64,000 nucleotides of DNA from Massilia sp. BJB1822 (GTDB lineage: Bacteria; Pseudomonadota; Gammaproteobacteria; Burkholderiales; Burkholderiaceae_D). Below, one piece after another: positions 25,281 to 33,052 of this stretch. The position numbers and the translations under genes are program-made. The DNA lies in the NCBI RefSeq assembly GCF_013369485.1, contig NZ_JABWEB010000004.1, positions 124,001 to 188,000 on the forward strand, in the 5' to 3' direction. The notes beneath the pieces are model-generated. The model ran no database searches, was not told the origin of the DNA, and saw only the letters and a list, made by a program, of their open reading frames with translations. Every line of letters begins with the position of its first letter. Positions within the stretch are counted from its first letter, which is position 1.

Positions 25281-26066
25281 CTAGCTTTGCTGCTGCTTCA
25301 ATCCTTTGACCCAGGACTTGGCGGGCAGCTTGGTTTCGGCCACGATCTGCGCGGCGCGCGCCGTCAATGCCTCGTAATCGATCTGGCGGCCGCGCTTGAA
25401 GGCGATGGCCACCACATTGCCGTCATGGACCTGGGGCAGACACAGTACCTGATCGAAGGCGAACTTCATCGCTTTCAGATTCTTCGCATAGCTTGGATGG
25501 TCGCCGAACAGATTCACCGTCATGATGCCATCGTCATTCAGGCAGGCGGCGCAAGCCTGGTAGAAGTCGGGCGTATCGAGCACGGGACCACGTGCGGTGG
25601 CGTCGTACAGATCGACCTGCAGCGCATCGAGCGTGCCGTGGCGCGCCGCATCGCCGACGAAATCGAGGGCGTCCATCTCCAGCACCTGCAGGCGCGCATC
25701 GTTCTCCGGCAGCTTGAACATCGAAGCGCAGATCGCGATCACCGATGGATTCAGCTCCACCGCCGTCACCTCGGCCTGCGGGAACTGCTTGTAGCAGAAC
25801 TTGGTCAGCGCCGCCGTGCCCAGGCCCAGCTGGGCGATGCGCTGCGGCGTTTCGATCCACAGCATCCACGCCATCATCTGCTGGGCGTATTCCAGCTCCG
25901 GCCAGTCCGGCTTGCGGATGCGCATGGCGCCCTGCACCCACTCGGTGCCGAAATGCAGATAGCGCACGCCATCCTGCTCCGACAGCGTGACAGGGGCGTA
26001 CTTCGGCTTGCGCGTCGCCGGACGCGAAGATTCTTCTTTTTCGATGGATTTGCGTTTGATAAGCAT
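25281..26066 (-). CDS. Spermidine-synthase-like methyltransferase-fold protein
   Basis: 261 residues from the ATG complementary to 26064-26066 (MLIKRKSIEKEES). The spermidine-synthase fold is visible: LGLGTAALTKFCYKQFP (motif I variant), AVELNPSVIAICASMF, LEMDALDF and LQVDLYDATARGP. Compared with true SpeE the N-terminal beta domain is short and basic, and motif I is GLGT rather than GGGD/GDG. It could therefore be a polyamine aminopropyltransferase relative or another methyltransferase-fold protein. It probably shares a transcript with the GspE-type ATPase. Confidence 0.75.
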   Translation of the reverse strand: MLIKRKSIEKEESSRPATRKPKYAPVTLSEQDGVRYLHFGTEWVQGAMRIRKPDWPELEYAQQMMAWMLWIETPQRIAQLGLGTAALTKFCYKQFPQAEVTAVELNPSVIAICASMFKLPENDARLQVLEMDALDFVGDAARHGTLDALQVDLYDATARGPVLDTPDFYQACAACLNDDGIMTVNLFGDHPSYAKNLKAMKFAFDQVLCLPQVHDGNVVAIAFKRGRQIDYEALTARAAQIVAETKLPAKSWVKGLKQQQS

Positions 26067-26132
26067 AAGAGAAGCCTGAATTGATCGGCCAATTATCCCG
26101 CGCCGGCTTACCGCAAAGCAAGCTGATGACGC

Positions 26133-26158
26133 AAAAAAGCCGGCCTGAAGCCGGCTTT
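26133..26158 (-). terminator. Intrinsic terminator after glycine-zipper gene
   Basis: AAAGCCGGC-CTGAA-GCCGGCTTT stem. On the minus strand it is followed by TTTTTTGC, 22 bases past the stop at 26180. Confidence 0.85.
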
Positions 26159-26179
26159 GGTACAGCGCGGGGCGCTGGT

Positions 26180-26689
26180 TTATTGCTGCATCGGTTCGAC
26201 CGAGACGCGCAGGCGCACGCGTTGGCCTGGGTCGTAGGACATGACGCTGGTGTAGTTGCGGCCGCGGTAGTCGTACACGACTTCGTAGCCGTTGGCGCGC
26301 GATTCCCAGTGGTCGACGGTGCGGCACTGTTTCACGGCTTGTTCGGTCACGCCGGCAGGCTGGGCGTTCTGGTTGTCGATGCGGTCGCCGACCACGGCGC
26401 CGGCAATCGCGCCCGCGGCGGTGGCGGCGGTGCGGCCGTTGCCGCCGCCGACCTGGCTGCCCAGCAGGGCGCCGGCGACGCCGCCGATGATGGAGCCGCC
26501 CACGCTACGCTGCTGCGGCTGCTGGACTTGCACGTATTCGGTGCGGCATTCCTGGCGCGGACGGTTCACTTGTTCCATTTGCGGGGTCACGCGGATTACG
26601 CGGCCGAAATCTTCGAAGTCGGCGGCTTGTGCCAGCGGCAGGGCGCTCAGACACAGGGCAGACACCATCAGTTTCGCTTGCAAGTTCAT
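26180..26689 (-). CDS. Glycine-zipper 2TM outer membrane protein (17 kDa antigen-like)
   Basis: 169 residues with a signal peptide (MVSALCLSALPLAQA). The centre has a double glycine zipper, GGSIIGGVAGALLGSQVGGG and ATAAGAIAGAVVGDRIDN, the hallmark of the Rickettsia 17-kDa surface antigen fold. The C-terminal part (TVDHWESRANGYEVVYDYRG, PGQRVRLRVSVEP) is the beta-rich tail typical of beta-proteobacterial members. No lipobox cysteine is seen, so it is likely a periplasmic or outer-membrane-inserted protein with a structural or stress role. It has its own terminator. Confidence 0.85.
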   Translation of the reverse strand: MNLQAKLMVSALCLSALPLAQAADFEDFGRVIRVTPQMEQVNRPRQECRTEYVQVQQPQQRSVGGSIIGGVAGALLGSQVGGGNGRTAATAAGAIAGAVVGDRIDNQNAQPAGVTEQAVKQCRTVDHWESRANGYEVVYDYRGRNYTSVMSYDPGQRVRLRVSVEPMQQ

Positions 26690-27104
26690 AGGGTACCTCG
26701 TTATGGGTTATGTGTTGGATGCTGCAATTTGCGGCAGTTCTCTATGTATTTGGAATTGCACACGCTTATGGTAACGCCTGCAAGCGACAAAAAACGAGCC
26801 GCGTGGCAACAAATTGTAACCTTCTGGCGGTGAGGTGCGAGGCGGGCGCTGTGTCTGCCGGGGCCATCTTAAAATGGCTTTAATATGTTCTGTTTTTAAC
26901 AAAACTTGCGTAAGACATCATATACGTGTTGATTCATAGTGTACAACACGCTACCCTAATAGCCGTATGGGATCAGATTGACAGAGAGAAATGCGACTTC
27001 CAGTACTGTTCGCGCCTTGACCCGCCAGCAGTGCCAAAGTGTATAGGTGTAATCACTATAGCAAAAAGCAGAAACCGTACATAACAGGTCGATTTGAGGG
27101 AAAA
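26690..27104. other. 415-base gap with palindrome and weak promoter signals
   Basis: I see no credible gene here. It holds the divergent promoters of the glycine-zipper gene and the barstar-like gene. A spaced inverted repeat CGTGTTG ... CAACACG (26925-26950, 12-base spacer) could bind a dimeric regulator. TTGACA (26978-26983) and TTGACC (27017-27022, with TGTATA 17 bases later at 27040) are candidate -35 elements for the rightward gene. The block is clearly more AT-rich than the flanking genes. Confidence 0.45.
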
Positions 27105-27503
27105 ATGAGTTTGTTGATAACTGTGCCGCCCAATCTTGTCCAGTCGATTCGCGCCTTCCGGGTGCTTGAATTGCAAGAGGAAGCGGCGCGTCTGGGGCAG
27201 CATTTTTTGTACGCACACTGCAATGCCGGCCTGACCAAGCAGCAAGTACTGGGCATCATCGCCGAATCGTTTCACTTTCCGAAGCCCTGCGGTAAAAATT
27301 TCGACGCCCTGCGCGCCACGCTGACCGACACCCTGCACGCGGCCGGCCCCCAGCCCGGCTTTCTGACGGTGCTGGAGCAATTGCCAAATACGCAAAAATT
27401 CGACCGCGAAGCGCGCGAAACCCTGCTCGATGTGTTCCGCGACGCCGCCGACTACTGGGCCGAGAAAAAAGTGCCGTTCCGCGTGTTCTATTCCTTCGAA
27501 TAG
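27105..27503 (+). CDS. Barstar-family protein
   Basis: 132 residues from the ATG at 27105, which follows TTTGAGGGAAAA; an in-frame GTG at 27039 gives an unlikely extension. Barstar features are the early helix-strand (LYAHCNAGLTKQQVLGIIAESF), the hallmark FHFPKPCGKNFDALRATLTD and a C-terminal strand-helix (REARETLLDVFRDAADYWAEK). Barstar inhibits the ribonuclease barnase; family members often act as immunity proteins. No barnase-like RNase gene is adjacent, so this is an orphan copy. Its partner, if any, is unknown. purN follows 90 bases later with its own promoter. Confidence 0.85.
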   Translation: MSLLITVPPNLVQSIRAFRVLELQEEAARLGQHFLYAHCNAGLTKQQVLGIIAESFHFPKPCGKNFDALRATLTDTLHAAGPQPGFLTVLEQLPNTQKFDREARETLLDVFRDAADYWAEKKVPFRVFYSFE

Positions 27504-27557
27504 CCCGGCCCGCCTAGCTTTGCCTCCTGCTGCGTCGCAGCAAAATCAGCGTCTTTC

Positions 27558-27586
27558 TTGGTTCGCTCAGCCGTAGCGGGTACAAT
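27558..27586 (+). promoter_or_regulatory. Sigma-70 promoter placing purN start at the 5' end
   Basis: TTGGTT (27558-27563), 17-base spacer, TACAAT (27581-27586). The expected start point near 27592-27594 coincides with the purN ATG at 27594, so the message would be leaderless or nearly so. No ribosome site precedes the ATG. Confidence 0.55.
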
Positions 27587-27593
27587 GGCGGCC

Positions 27594-28208
27594 ATGAAAA
27601 ATATCGTCATCCTCATTTCTGGCCGCGGCAGCAATATGGAAGCCGTAGTGCGCGCCGCCCAGGCCGAGCAGTGGCCTGCCCGCATCGCTGCCGTCATCAG
27701 CAACAAGGCCGATGCCAAAGGCCTGGAGTTCGCCGCCAGCCATGGGATTGCGACCGCCGTCGTCGCCAACAAGGATTATCCGAGCCGCGAAGCGTTCGAT
27801 GCCGCGCTGCAAAGCGTGATCGACGGCTACGCGCCCGACCTGGTGGTGCTTGCCGGCTTCATGCGCATTCTGACGCCGGGCTTTACCGCCCATTACGCCG
27901 GCCGCATGCTGAATATCCATCCCTCGCTATTGCCGCTGTTCCCCGGCCTGCACACGCACGAACAGGCGCTCGCCTCGGGCCTGGCCCAGCATGGCGCCAC
28001 CGTGCACTTCGTCACCGCCGAGCTGGACCATGGTCCCATGGTCGACCAGGTGGCGGTGCCGATTTTGCCGGGCGACACGGCCGACACGCTCGCCGCCCGC
28101 GTGCTGGAACAGGAGCACAAGCTCTACCCGCGCGCCATCCGCTGGTTTATCGAAGGTAGACTGACGGTTGAGGATGGCAAGGTCCACGTGGACCACACAA
28201 CCCATTAA
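27594..28208 (+). CDS. purN: Phosphoribosylglycinamide formyltransferase PurN
   Basis: 204 residues starting MKNIVILISGRGSNMEAVV, the standard beginning of GART enzymes. It transfers a formyl group from 10-formyltetrahydrofolate to GAR in step three of purine synthesis. The substrate and folate site motif is seen (VVLAGFMRILTPGF) and the catalytic Asn-His-Asp set lies in MLNIHPSLLPLFPG and ELDHGPMVDQ. An ATG nine bases upstream (27585) is possible but overlaps the -10 box. It is 12 bases upstream of an rRNA methyltransferase gene and likely co-transcribed with it. Confidence 0.95.
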   Translation: MKNIVILISGRGSNMEAVVRAAQAEQWPARIAAVISNKADAKGLEFAASHGIATAVVANKDYPSREAFDAALQSVIDGYAPDLVVLAGFMRILTPGFTAHYAGRMLNIHPSLLPLFPGLHTHEQALASGLAQHGATVHFVTAELDHGPMVDQVAVPILPGDTADTLAARVLEQEHKLYPRAIRWFIEGRLTVEDGKVHVDHTTH

Positions 28209-28220
28209 CCAAGGATTTAC

Positions 28221-29516
28221 ATGAGATTGCCACCAGCAATTCTCGCCAGTGCTGAAGAAGTGCTGCGCGAGATTCTGCGCTTTGCTGCGCCCGCCGATAC
28301 TACCCTGTCCCGCTACTTCAAAGACCATCCGCGTCTGGGCGGCCGCGAGCGCGGCGCCATCGCCGAGTGCATTTACGCCGTGCTGCGCAACAAAGCCTTC
28401 TTCACCGATTTCTCGGAAGCGGGCGGCGGCGCCACCATGCGCCGTCTGGCCCTGCTGGGCATGAGCGACGCCGTCGGCATCGACGCCCTGGGTGGTCTGA
28501 CCCAGGACGAGCGCGAATGGCTGGACCGCGTGACCCAGATCGACCGCAAGCTGCTGCATAAATCGATGCGCACGAATATGCCGAAGTGGCTGTTCGACAA
28601 GCTGGTCGCGCAGTACGGCGAGGAAGAAACCCTGGTGCTGGCCGACGCCCTGAACACCCCGGCGCCGCTGGACCTGCGCGTCAACGCGCTGAAAGCGAAC
28701 CGCGACGAGGTGGTCGCCGAACTGGCCGCCGCGCCGATCGTCGCCACGCCGACGCCGTACTCGGCTCTCGGTCTGCGCGTGCTGAAAAAGCCGGCCCTGC
28801 AAAATCTGCCGCTGTTCAAATCCGGCGCGATTGAAGTGCAGGACGAAGGCAGCCAGGTGCTGGCCCAGATCCTCGGCGCCAAGCGCGGCGAGATGGTGGT
28901 CGACTTCTGCGCCGGCGCCGGCGGCAAGACCCTGGCCCTGGGCGCGCAGATGCGCAATACCGGCCGTCTGTACGCCTTCGACGTGTCGGAAAAGCGCCTG
29001 GCCAAGCTGAAACCGCGCCTGGCGCGCAGCGGCTTGTCGAATGTGCACCCGGTCGCCATCGCCCACGAAAAGGATGCCAAGATCAAGCGCCTGGCCGGCA
29101 AGATCGACCGCGTGCTGGTCGACGCGCCATGCTCCGGCATGGGTACGCTGCGCCGCAATCCCGACGTCAAATGGCGCCAGCAGCCGGAAGCGATTGCCGA
29201 GCTGCAGGAAAAGCAGGCCGCGATCCTGGACGGCGCCGCCCGCCTGGTGAAAGGCGGCGGCCGCCTGGTCTACGCCACCTGCAGCCTGCTGGATGAAGAG
29301 AACGATATGGTCGCCGCCAAGTTCATCGAAAGCCATCCCGACTTCGTGCTGATCCCGATGCACCAGGTGCTGGCCGAGCAGAAGATCGAGCTGGAAATGG
29401 GCGACTACCTGAAACTGCTGCCGCACAAGCACCAGACCGACGGCTTCTTCGCCGCCGTCTTCGAGCGCAAACCGATGCCGAAGAAAGCCAAGGAAGAAGA
29501 GGCGGCTGAAGACTAA
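28221..29516 (+). CDS. RsmB/RsmF-type rRNA cytosine-C5 methyltransferase
   Basis: 431 residues. The N-terminal 190 residues are a NusB-like/RsmB-type helical domain (AEEVLREILRFAAP, GRERGAIAECIYAVLRN). The SAM domain has VVDFCAGAGGKTLALGAQM, and both cysteines of the m5C family: Cys304 in VDAPCSGMGTLRRNPD (motif IV) and Cys354 in YATCSLLDEEN (motif VI). It methylates a cytosine in 16S rRNA; whether the target is C967 or another site cannot be decided from sequence. It follows purN by 12 bases with an AAGGATT ribosome site. Its stop is followed by palindromic repeat R5. Confidence 0.9.
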   Translation: MRLPPAILASAEEVLREILRFAAPADTTLSRYFKDHPRLGGRERGAIAECIYAVLRNKAFFTDFSEAGGGATMRRLALLGMSDAVGIDALGGLTQDEREWLDRVTQIDRKLLHKSMRTNMPKWLFDKLVAQYGEEETLVLADALNTPAPLDLRVNALKANRDEVVAELAAAPIVATPTPYSALGLRVLKKPALQNLPLFKSGAIEVQDEGSQVLAQILGAKRGEMVVDFCAGAGGKTLALGAQMRNTGRLYAFDVSEKRLAKLKPRLARSGLSNVHPVAIAHEKDAKIKRLAGKIDRVLVDAPCSGMGTLRRNPDVKWRQQPEAIAELQEKQAAILDGAARLVKGGGRLVYATCSLLDEENDMVAAKFIESHPDFVLIPMHQVLAEQKIELEMGDYLKLLPHKHQTDGFFAAVFERKPMPKKAKEEEAAED

Positions 29517-29527
29517 GCCCCAGCCGA

Positions 29528-29568
29528 GCCCGTGTCCGATTGGTGCCTGGCACCAATCGGACACGGGC
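29528..29568. repeat. Variant B dispersed palindromic repeat, copy R5
   Basis: Perfect 18-base inverted repeat GCCCGTGTCCGATTGGTG, loop CCTGG, and complement to 29568. It starts 11 bases after the methyltransferase stop. It shares TGTCC, the GGTG-N5-CACC centre and GGACA with variant A, but has 4 rather than 6 bases between them. A second copy is at 53472-53513. Confidence 0.85.
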
Positions 29569-29603
29569 TGAGCGATAAATTGAGTTCTTTTTTTGCGAAG
29601 CCT

Positions 29604-30905
29604 ATGAAACAAGTGCCATTGACGAATTTACTGAACGATCTGGTGGAGGATTTGCATAATCCCGGCCTGTTGTGGCAGTTGCTCGCCGTGGCCGCGTCGA
29701 TCTTGCTGGGCTGGGGGCTGTCGCGCTGGTTGCGCGCGCGCGTCGAGCAGCAGCGGGCGCAGACGAATGTGGGACGCTTCGGCGTCGAGAGCTTCGCGCG
29801 CGTGGTCGGGCCGCTGGCGATCGTCAGCTTGCTGGCGCTGTCGCAGGCGGTGCTGGCGCGCTGGCAGCATGTGAACCTGATCAAGGTGGCGCTGCCGATC
29901 TTCGGCTCGCTGGCGGTGATCCGCTTCACCTTCTATCTGCTGCGCCGCGTGTTTGCGCGCCAGGGCCAGATCGGCGCCACCATGCTGACCTTCGAGAAGA
30001 TGTTCCAGTTGCTGGTGTGGCTGGCTTTTGCGCTCTACATCACCGGCATGTGGGACGATATCTTCTATTTCCTCGACCATACCGTCGTCCCGCTCGGCAA
30101 GTACAAGGTGACGATCGCGGCCATCCTGCAGGGCATCGTCTCGGTGGCTGTGATGCTGATGCTGGCGCTGTGGGCCGGCGCGGCGCTGGAAGAGCGTTTG
30201 ATGCATGTGGCAGGCATGCACTCGAATCTGCGCGTGGTGCTGGCGCGCATGGGCCGCGCCGTGCTGATCCTGGTGGCGGTGCTGGCCAGCCTGTCGATGG
30301 TGGGCATCGATCTGACCGTGCTGTCGGTGTTCGGCGGCGCGCTCGGCGTCGGCCTCGGCCTGGGCTTGCAGAAGATCGCCAGCAACTATGTGTCGGGCTT
30401 TGTCATCCTGCTGGACCGCAGTCTGACCATCGGCGACACCATCACGGTCGATAAGTACAGCGGTCAGGTCACGCGCATCAATACCCGCTATACCGTGCTG
30501 CAAGGCCTGGATGGCGTCGAATCCATCGTGCCGAACGAGATGCTGGTGTCGGGCGCGGTGCAGAACTCCTCGCTGTCGAACAAGAACCTGGCGCTGACCA
30601 CCAAGGTGTCGGTGGCTTACGATACCGACCTCGACCTGGCGCTCCGGCTGCTGGAAGAGGCTGCCGCGTCCATTCCGCGCGTGATGAAGGAGAAGCCGCC
30701 TTCGGCCATGCTGCAGACCTTTGGCGCTGATGGCCTCGATCTGGCCGTGGTGTTCTGGATCGCCGATCCGGAAAACGGCCGCGGCGGGGTGACCTCGGAT
30801 GTCAACCGGGCAATCTGGAAAGCCTTGAAAGAAAACAAGATCTCTGTACCTTTCCCGCAACGCGAGATGCGTATCATCGGCCCTCTGCCGGGCCAATCTG
30901 CCTAA
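29604..30905 (+). CDS. MscS-family mechanosensitive ion channel
   Basis: 433 residues from the ATG at 29604; an upstream in-frame start at 29532 lies inside repeat R5 and is rejected. There are five predicted membrane helices, the last being the Gly/Ala-rich pore helix (SVFGGALGVGLGLGLQKIA) followed by SNYVSGFVILLDRSLTIGDTI, the signature of MscS proteins. The cytoplasmic beta domain (VTRINTRYTVLQGLDGVESI) and alpha/beta vestibule follow. It opens at high membrane tension to release solutes on osmotic downshock. It is longer than E. coli MscS (286) because of extra N-terminal helices. Confidence 0.92.
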   Translation: MKQVPLTNLLNDLVEDLHNPGLLWQLLAVAASILLGWGLSRWLRARVEQQRAQTNVGRFGVESFARVVGPLAIVSLLALSQAVLARWQHVNLIKVALPIFGSLAVIRFTFYLLRRVFARQGQIGATMLTFEKMFQLLVWLAFALYITGMWDDIFYFLDHTVVPLGKYKVTIAAILQGIVSVAVMLMLALWAGAALEERLMHVAGMHSNLRVVLARMGRAVLILVAVLASLSMVGIDLTVLSVFGGALGVGLGLGLQKIASNYVSGFVILLDRSLTIGDTITVDKYSGQVTRINTRYTVLQGLDGVESIVPNEMLVSGAVQNSSLSNKNLALTTKVSVAYDTDLDLALRLLEEAAASIPRVMKEKPPSAMLQTFGADGLDLAVVFWIADPENGRGGVTSDVNRAIWKALKENKISVPFPQREMRIIGPLPGQSA

Positions 30906-30912
30906 GAAATAA

Positions 30913-30982
30913 TCAGTGATTCAGGGAAATCCCCTCTCTTGGAGGGGCTGAATCAGCGTACAATTGCGCCCAGAATCACTGA
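30913..30982. promoter_or_regulatory. Competing inverted repeats before the desaturase gene
   Basis: TGATTCAG (30917-30924) pairs with CTGAATCA (30948-30955) around an inner stem CCCCTC/GAGGGG (30931-30936, 30942-30947). The overlapping TCAGTGATTC (30913-30922) also pairs perfectly with GAATCACTGA (30973-30982). A -10-like TACAAT (30959-30964) lies between the second and third elements. This could be an operator with three half-sites or an RNA with two alternative folds. No T-run follows. Confidence 0.5.
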
Positions 30983-31030
30983 GAACACTGGCCGCCCAAG
31001 GCCGGGATGGGACTTCACTCTGGAGCAGTA

Positions 31031-32233
31031 ATGGATTTCAGCTTACACGCAGTACTTCAATTTCTCGATCAAGGCCTGACCGGCTTTTCCGGCTGGCAGA
31101 CCGTTGCCTTCACGCTGATCGTCACCCACATCACCATCGCCGCCGTCACGATCTATCTGCACCGCCACCAGGCGCACCGCGCGCTGGAGCTGCATGCGAT
31201 CCCCAGCCACTTCTTCCGCTTCTGGCTGTGGCTGACCACCGGCCAGGTGACCAAGCAGTGGGCCGCGATCCACCGCAAGCACCACGCCAAATGCGATACC
31301 GAGGAAGATCCGCACAGCCCGGTCACGCGCGGCATCAAGAAAGTGTTCTGGGAAGGCGCCGAGCTGTACCGCGCTGAAAGCAAGAACCAGGAAACCCTGG
31401 ATAAATACGGCCACGGCACGCCCGACGACTGGATCGAGCGCAATCTGTACACCCGCTTCAGCTGGCAGGGCGTGGCCCTGATGCTGATCGTCGACCTGCT
31501 GCTGTTCGGCGTGAAAGGCGTGTCCGTCTGGGGCGTGCAGATGCTGTGGATTCCCGTGACCGCCGCCGGCATCATCAACGGCATCGGCCACTACTGGGGC
31601 TACCGCAACTTCGATTGCTCGGATGCGGCCACCAATATCATCCCGCTGGGCCTGATTATCGGCGGCGAGGAGTTGCATAACAATCACCACACCTATGCGA
31701 CGTCGGCCAAGCTGTCGTCGAAATGGTATGAGTTCGACATCGGCTGGGGCTATATCCGCATGATGGAGATGGTGGGCCTGGCCAAGGTCAAGAAGCTGCC
31801 GCCCGTGCCGAAGTTTGCTCCCGGCAAGGTGCAGGCTGACTTCGATACCCTGCAGTCGGTGATCGCCAACCGCTACGATGTGATGGCGAAATATGCCAAG
31901 TCCATCAAGCATGCCTGGAAGGAAGAGCTGGAGCATTTGAAAGAGAAGGCGCAGCTGGAAAACCGTTTCCTGAAATCCTCGCGCAAACTCCTGCAGCGCG
32001 AACCGGGCAAGCTGGAAGCGCCGCAGAAAGAACAGTTGAGCGAGTTGTTCCAGCATAGCAAGGCGCTGGAAACCATGCACAATATGCGCGTCGAATTGGG
32101 CGTGATCTGGGAGCGCTCCCATTTCACCCGCGACCAGCTGCTGCAAAAACTGCAGGACTGGTGCGAACGCGCCGAAGCCTCCGGCATTAAATCGCTGCAG
32201 GAATTCTCCCTGCGTCTGCGCAGCTACGCCTGA
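31031..32233 (+). CDS. DesA-type membrane fatty acid desaturase
   Basis: 400 residues from the ATG at 31031, preceded by TCTGGAGCAGTA. The three histidine boxes of acyl desaturases are present: HRHQAHRALELH, HRKHHAKCD and HNNHHTYAT, ligating the di-iron centre, between hydrophobic membrane pairs. Residues after about 260 form a helical, charged C-terminal extension (HLKEKAQLENRFLKSSRKLL) typical of the DesA subgroup in beta-proteobacteria. It likely puts a cis double bond (delta-9) into membrane acyl chains to keep membranes fluid. The upstream inverted repeats may regulate it. A strong terminator follows. Confidence 0.92.
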   Translation: MDFSLHAVLQFLDQGLTGFSGWQTVAFTLIVTHITIAAVTIYLHRHQAHRALELHAIPSHFFRFWLWLTTGQVTKQWAAIHRKHHAKCDTEEDPHSPVTRGIKKVFWEGAELYRAESKNQETLDKYGHGTPDDWIERNLYTRFSWQGVALMLIVDLLLFGVKGVSVWGVQMLWIPVTAAGIINGIGHYWGYRNFDCSDAATNIIPLGLIIGGEELHNNHHTYATSAKLSSKWYEFDIGWGYIRMMEMVGLAKVKKLPPVPKFAPGKVQADFDTLQSVIANRYDVMAKYAKSIKHAWKEELEHLKEKAQLENRFLKSSRKLLQREPGKLEAPQKEQLSELFQHSKALETMHNMRVELGVIWERSHFTRDQLLQKLQDWCERAEASGIKSLQEFSLRLRSYA

Positions 32234-32253
32234 TAATCGAATCGCAGTAAAAC

Positions 32254-32280
32254 AAAACGGCCCTTCGGGGCCGTTTTGTT
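32254..32280 (+). terminator. Intrinsic terminator after desaturase gene
   Basis: AAAACGGCCC-TTCG-GGGCCGTTTTGTTTTG: 10-base perfect arms, TTCG tetraloop and T-rich tail, 20 bases after the stop. Confidence 0.93.
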
Positions 32281-32426
32281 TTGGGTCGAAGATTCTGCGT
32301 TTGATTTGTATCGCAGCAGGCCGATGTGGGAGCTTGCCTCTGGTGAGGGGCGAAATCACGCCAGAAGATGACGCGAACGAACTGATTTCTAGTTCGATAA
32401 CTATATCGACTTAATACGGCGGGCAT

Positions 32427-32455
32427 AAAAAAACCGCTCCGAAGAGCGGTTTTTT
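32427..32455 (-). terminator. Intrinsic terminator after rpmG
   Basis: AAAAAACCGCTC-CGAA-GAGCGGTTTTTT. On the minus strand a T-run follows the stem 17 bases past the L33 stop. It is symmetrical and can work from either side. Confidence 0.93.
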
Positions 32456-32471
32456 GCGGAACAAAGATCGA

Positions 32472-32639
32472 TTATTTGATCTTGGTTTCTTTGTAGGTCA
32501 CGTGCTTGCGGGCTTTAGGATCGAACTTCATGATCTCCATTTTGCCCGGCATGGTGCGCTTGTTCTTGGTGGTGGTGTAGAAGTGACCGGTACCTGCGGT
32601 CGATTCCAGCTTGATTTTGTCGCGGCCAGTTTTTGCCAT
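32472..32639 (-). CDS. rpmG: 50S ribosomal protein L33
   Basis: 55 residues, beginning [20 protein letters not shown] and ending [11 protein letters not shown]; the usual length and sequence of L33. This is the zinc-free form: the CxxC pairs of the C+ paralogue are absent. It lies 13 bases downstream of rpmB, with an AGGGAGC ribosome site, in the classic rpmB-rpmG operon. It is a component of the large ribosomal subunit near the E site. Confidence 0.97.
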   Translation of the reverse strand: MAKTGRDKIKLESTAGTGHFYTTTKNKRTMPGKMEIMKFDPKARKHVTYKETKIK

Positions 32640-32652
32640 GATAGCTCCCTAT

Positions 32653-32889
32653 TTAGACTTTTTCGCCACGAGCGCGCATGTCGGCCAGAACGGCGTCGAT
32701 GCCGACTTTGTCGATCACGCGCAGACCGGCGTTGGACAGACGCAGGGAGACCCAGCGGTTTTCAGATTCAACAAAAATGCGACGGTTCTGCAGGTTAGGC
32801 AGGAAACGACGTTTGGTTTTGTTGTTTGCATGGGAAACATTGTTGCCGACCATCGGCTTCTTCCCAGTGACTTGGCAAACACGTGCCAT
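32653..32889 (-). CDS. rpmB: 50S ribosomal protein L28
   Basis: 78 residues, starting [20 protein letters not shown] and with the conserved [16 protein letters not shown] segment. A strong AAGGAGT ribosome site lies upstream. It is the first gene of the rpmB-rpmG operon, driven by the promoter at 32931-32959. It is an L28 of the zinc-free type (single Cys5). Confidence 0.97.
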   Translation of the reverse strand: MARVCQVTGKKPMVGNNVSHANNKTKRRFLPNLQNRRIFVESENRWVSLRLSNAGLRVIDKVGIDAVLADMRARGEKV

Positions 32890-32930
32890 GGTGCACTCCT
32901 TTGGTAACTTCCGAAATTGGAAAAAACAAG

Positions 32931-32959
32931 AGTATATAGAAAAAACTCTGCTTTTTCAA
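32931..32959 (-). promoter_or_regulatory. Sigma-70 promoter of rpmB-rpmG
   Basis: On the minus strand: TTGAAA (complement of 32954-32959), 17-base spacer, TATACT (complement of 32931-32936), about 42 bases before the rpmB ATG. Confidence 0.8.
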
Positions 32960-33052
32960 TCACTTGCGAAAAACAATTGTGTCATGCAACTGTTGGAAAA
33001 TTTAACATTTTTCCCGCCCTGCGCCAAAGCCTTGTTTCATAACGGTAAACCG

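Noticed and set aside
29532..29603. Upstream start for the MscS gene
   Set aside because: The extra codons would translate repeat R5, which is an intergenic palindrome found elsewhere; the ATG at 29604 gives a normal N-terminus.
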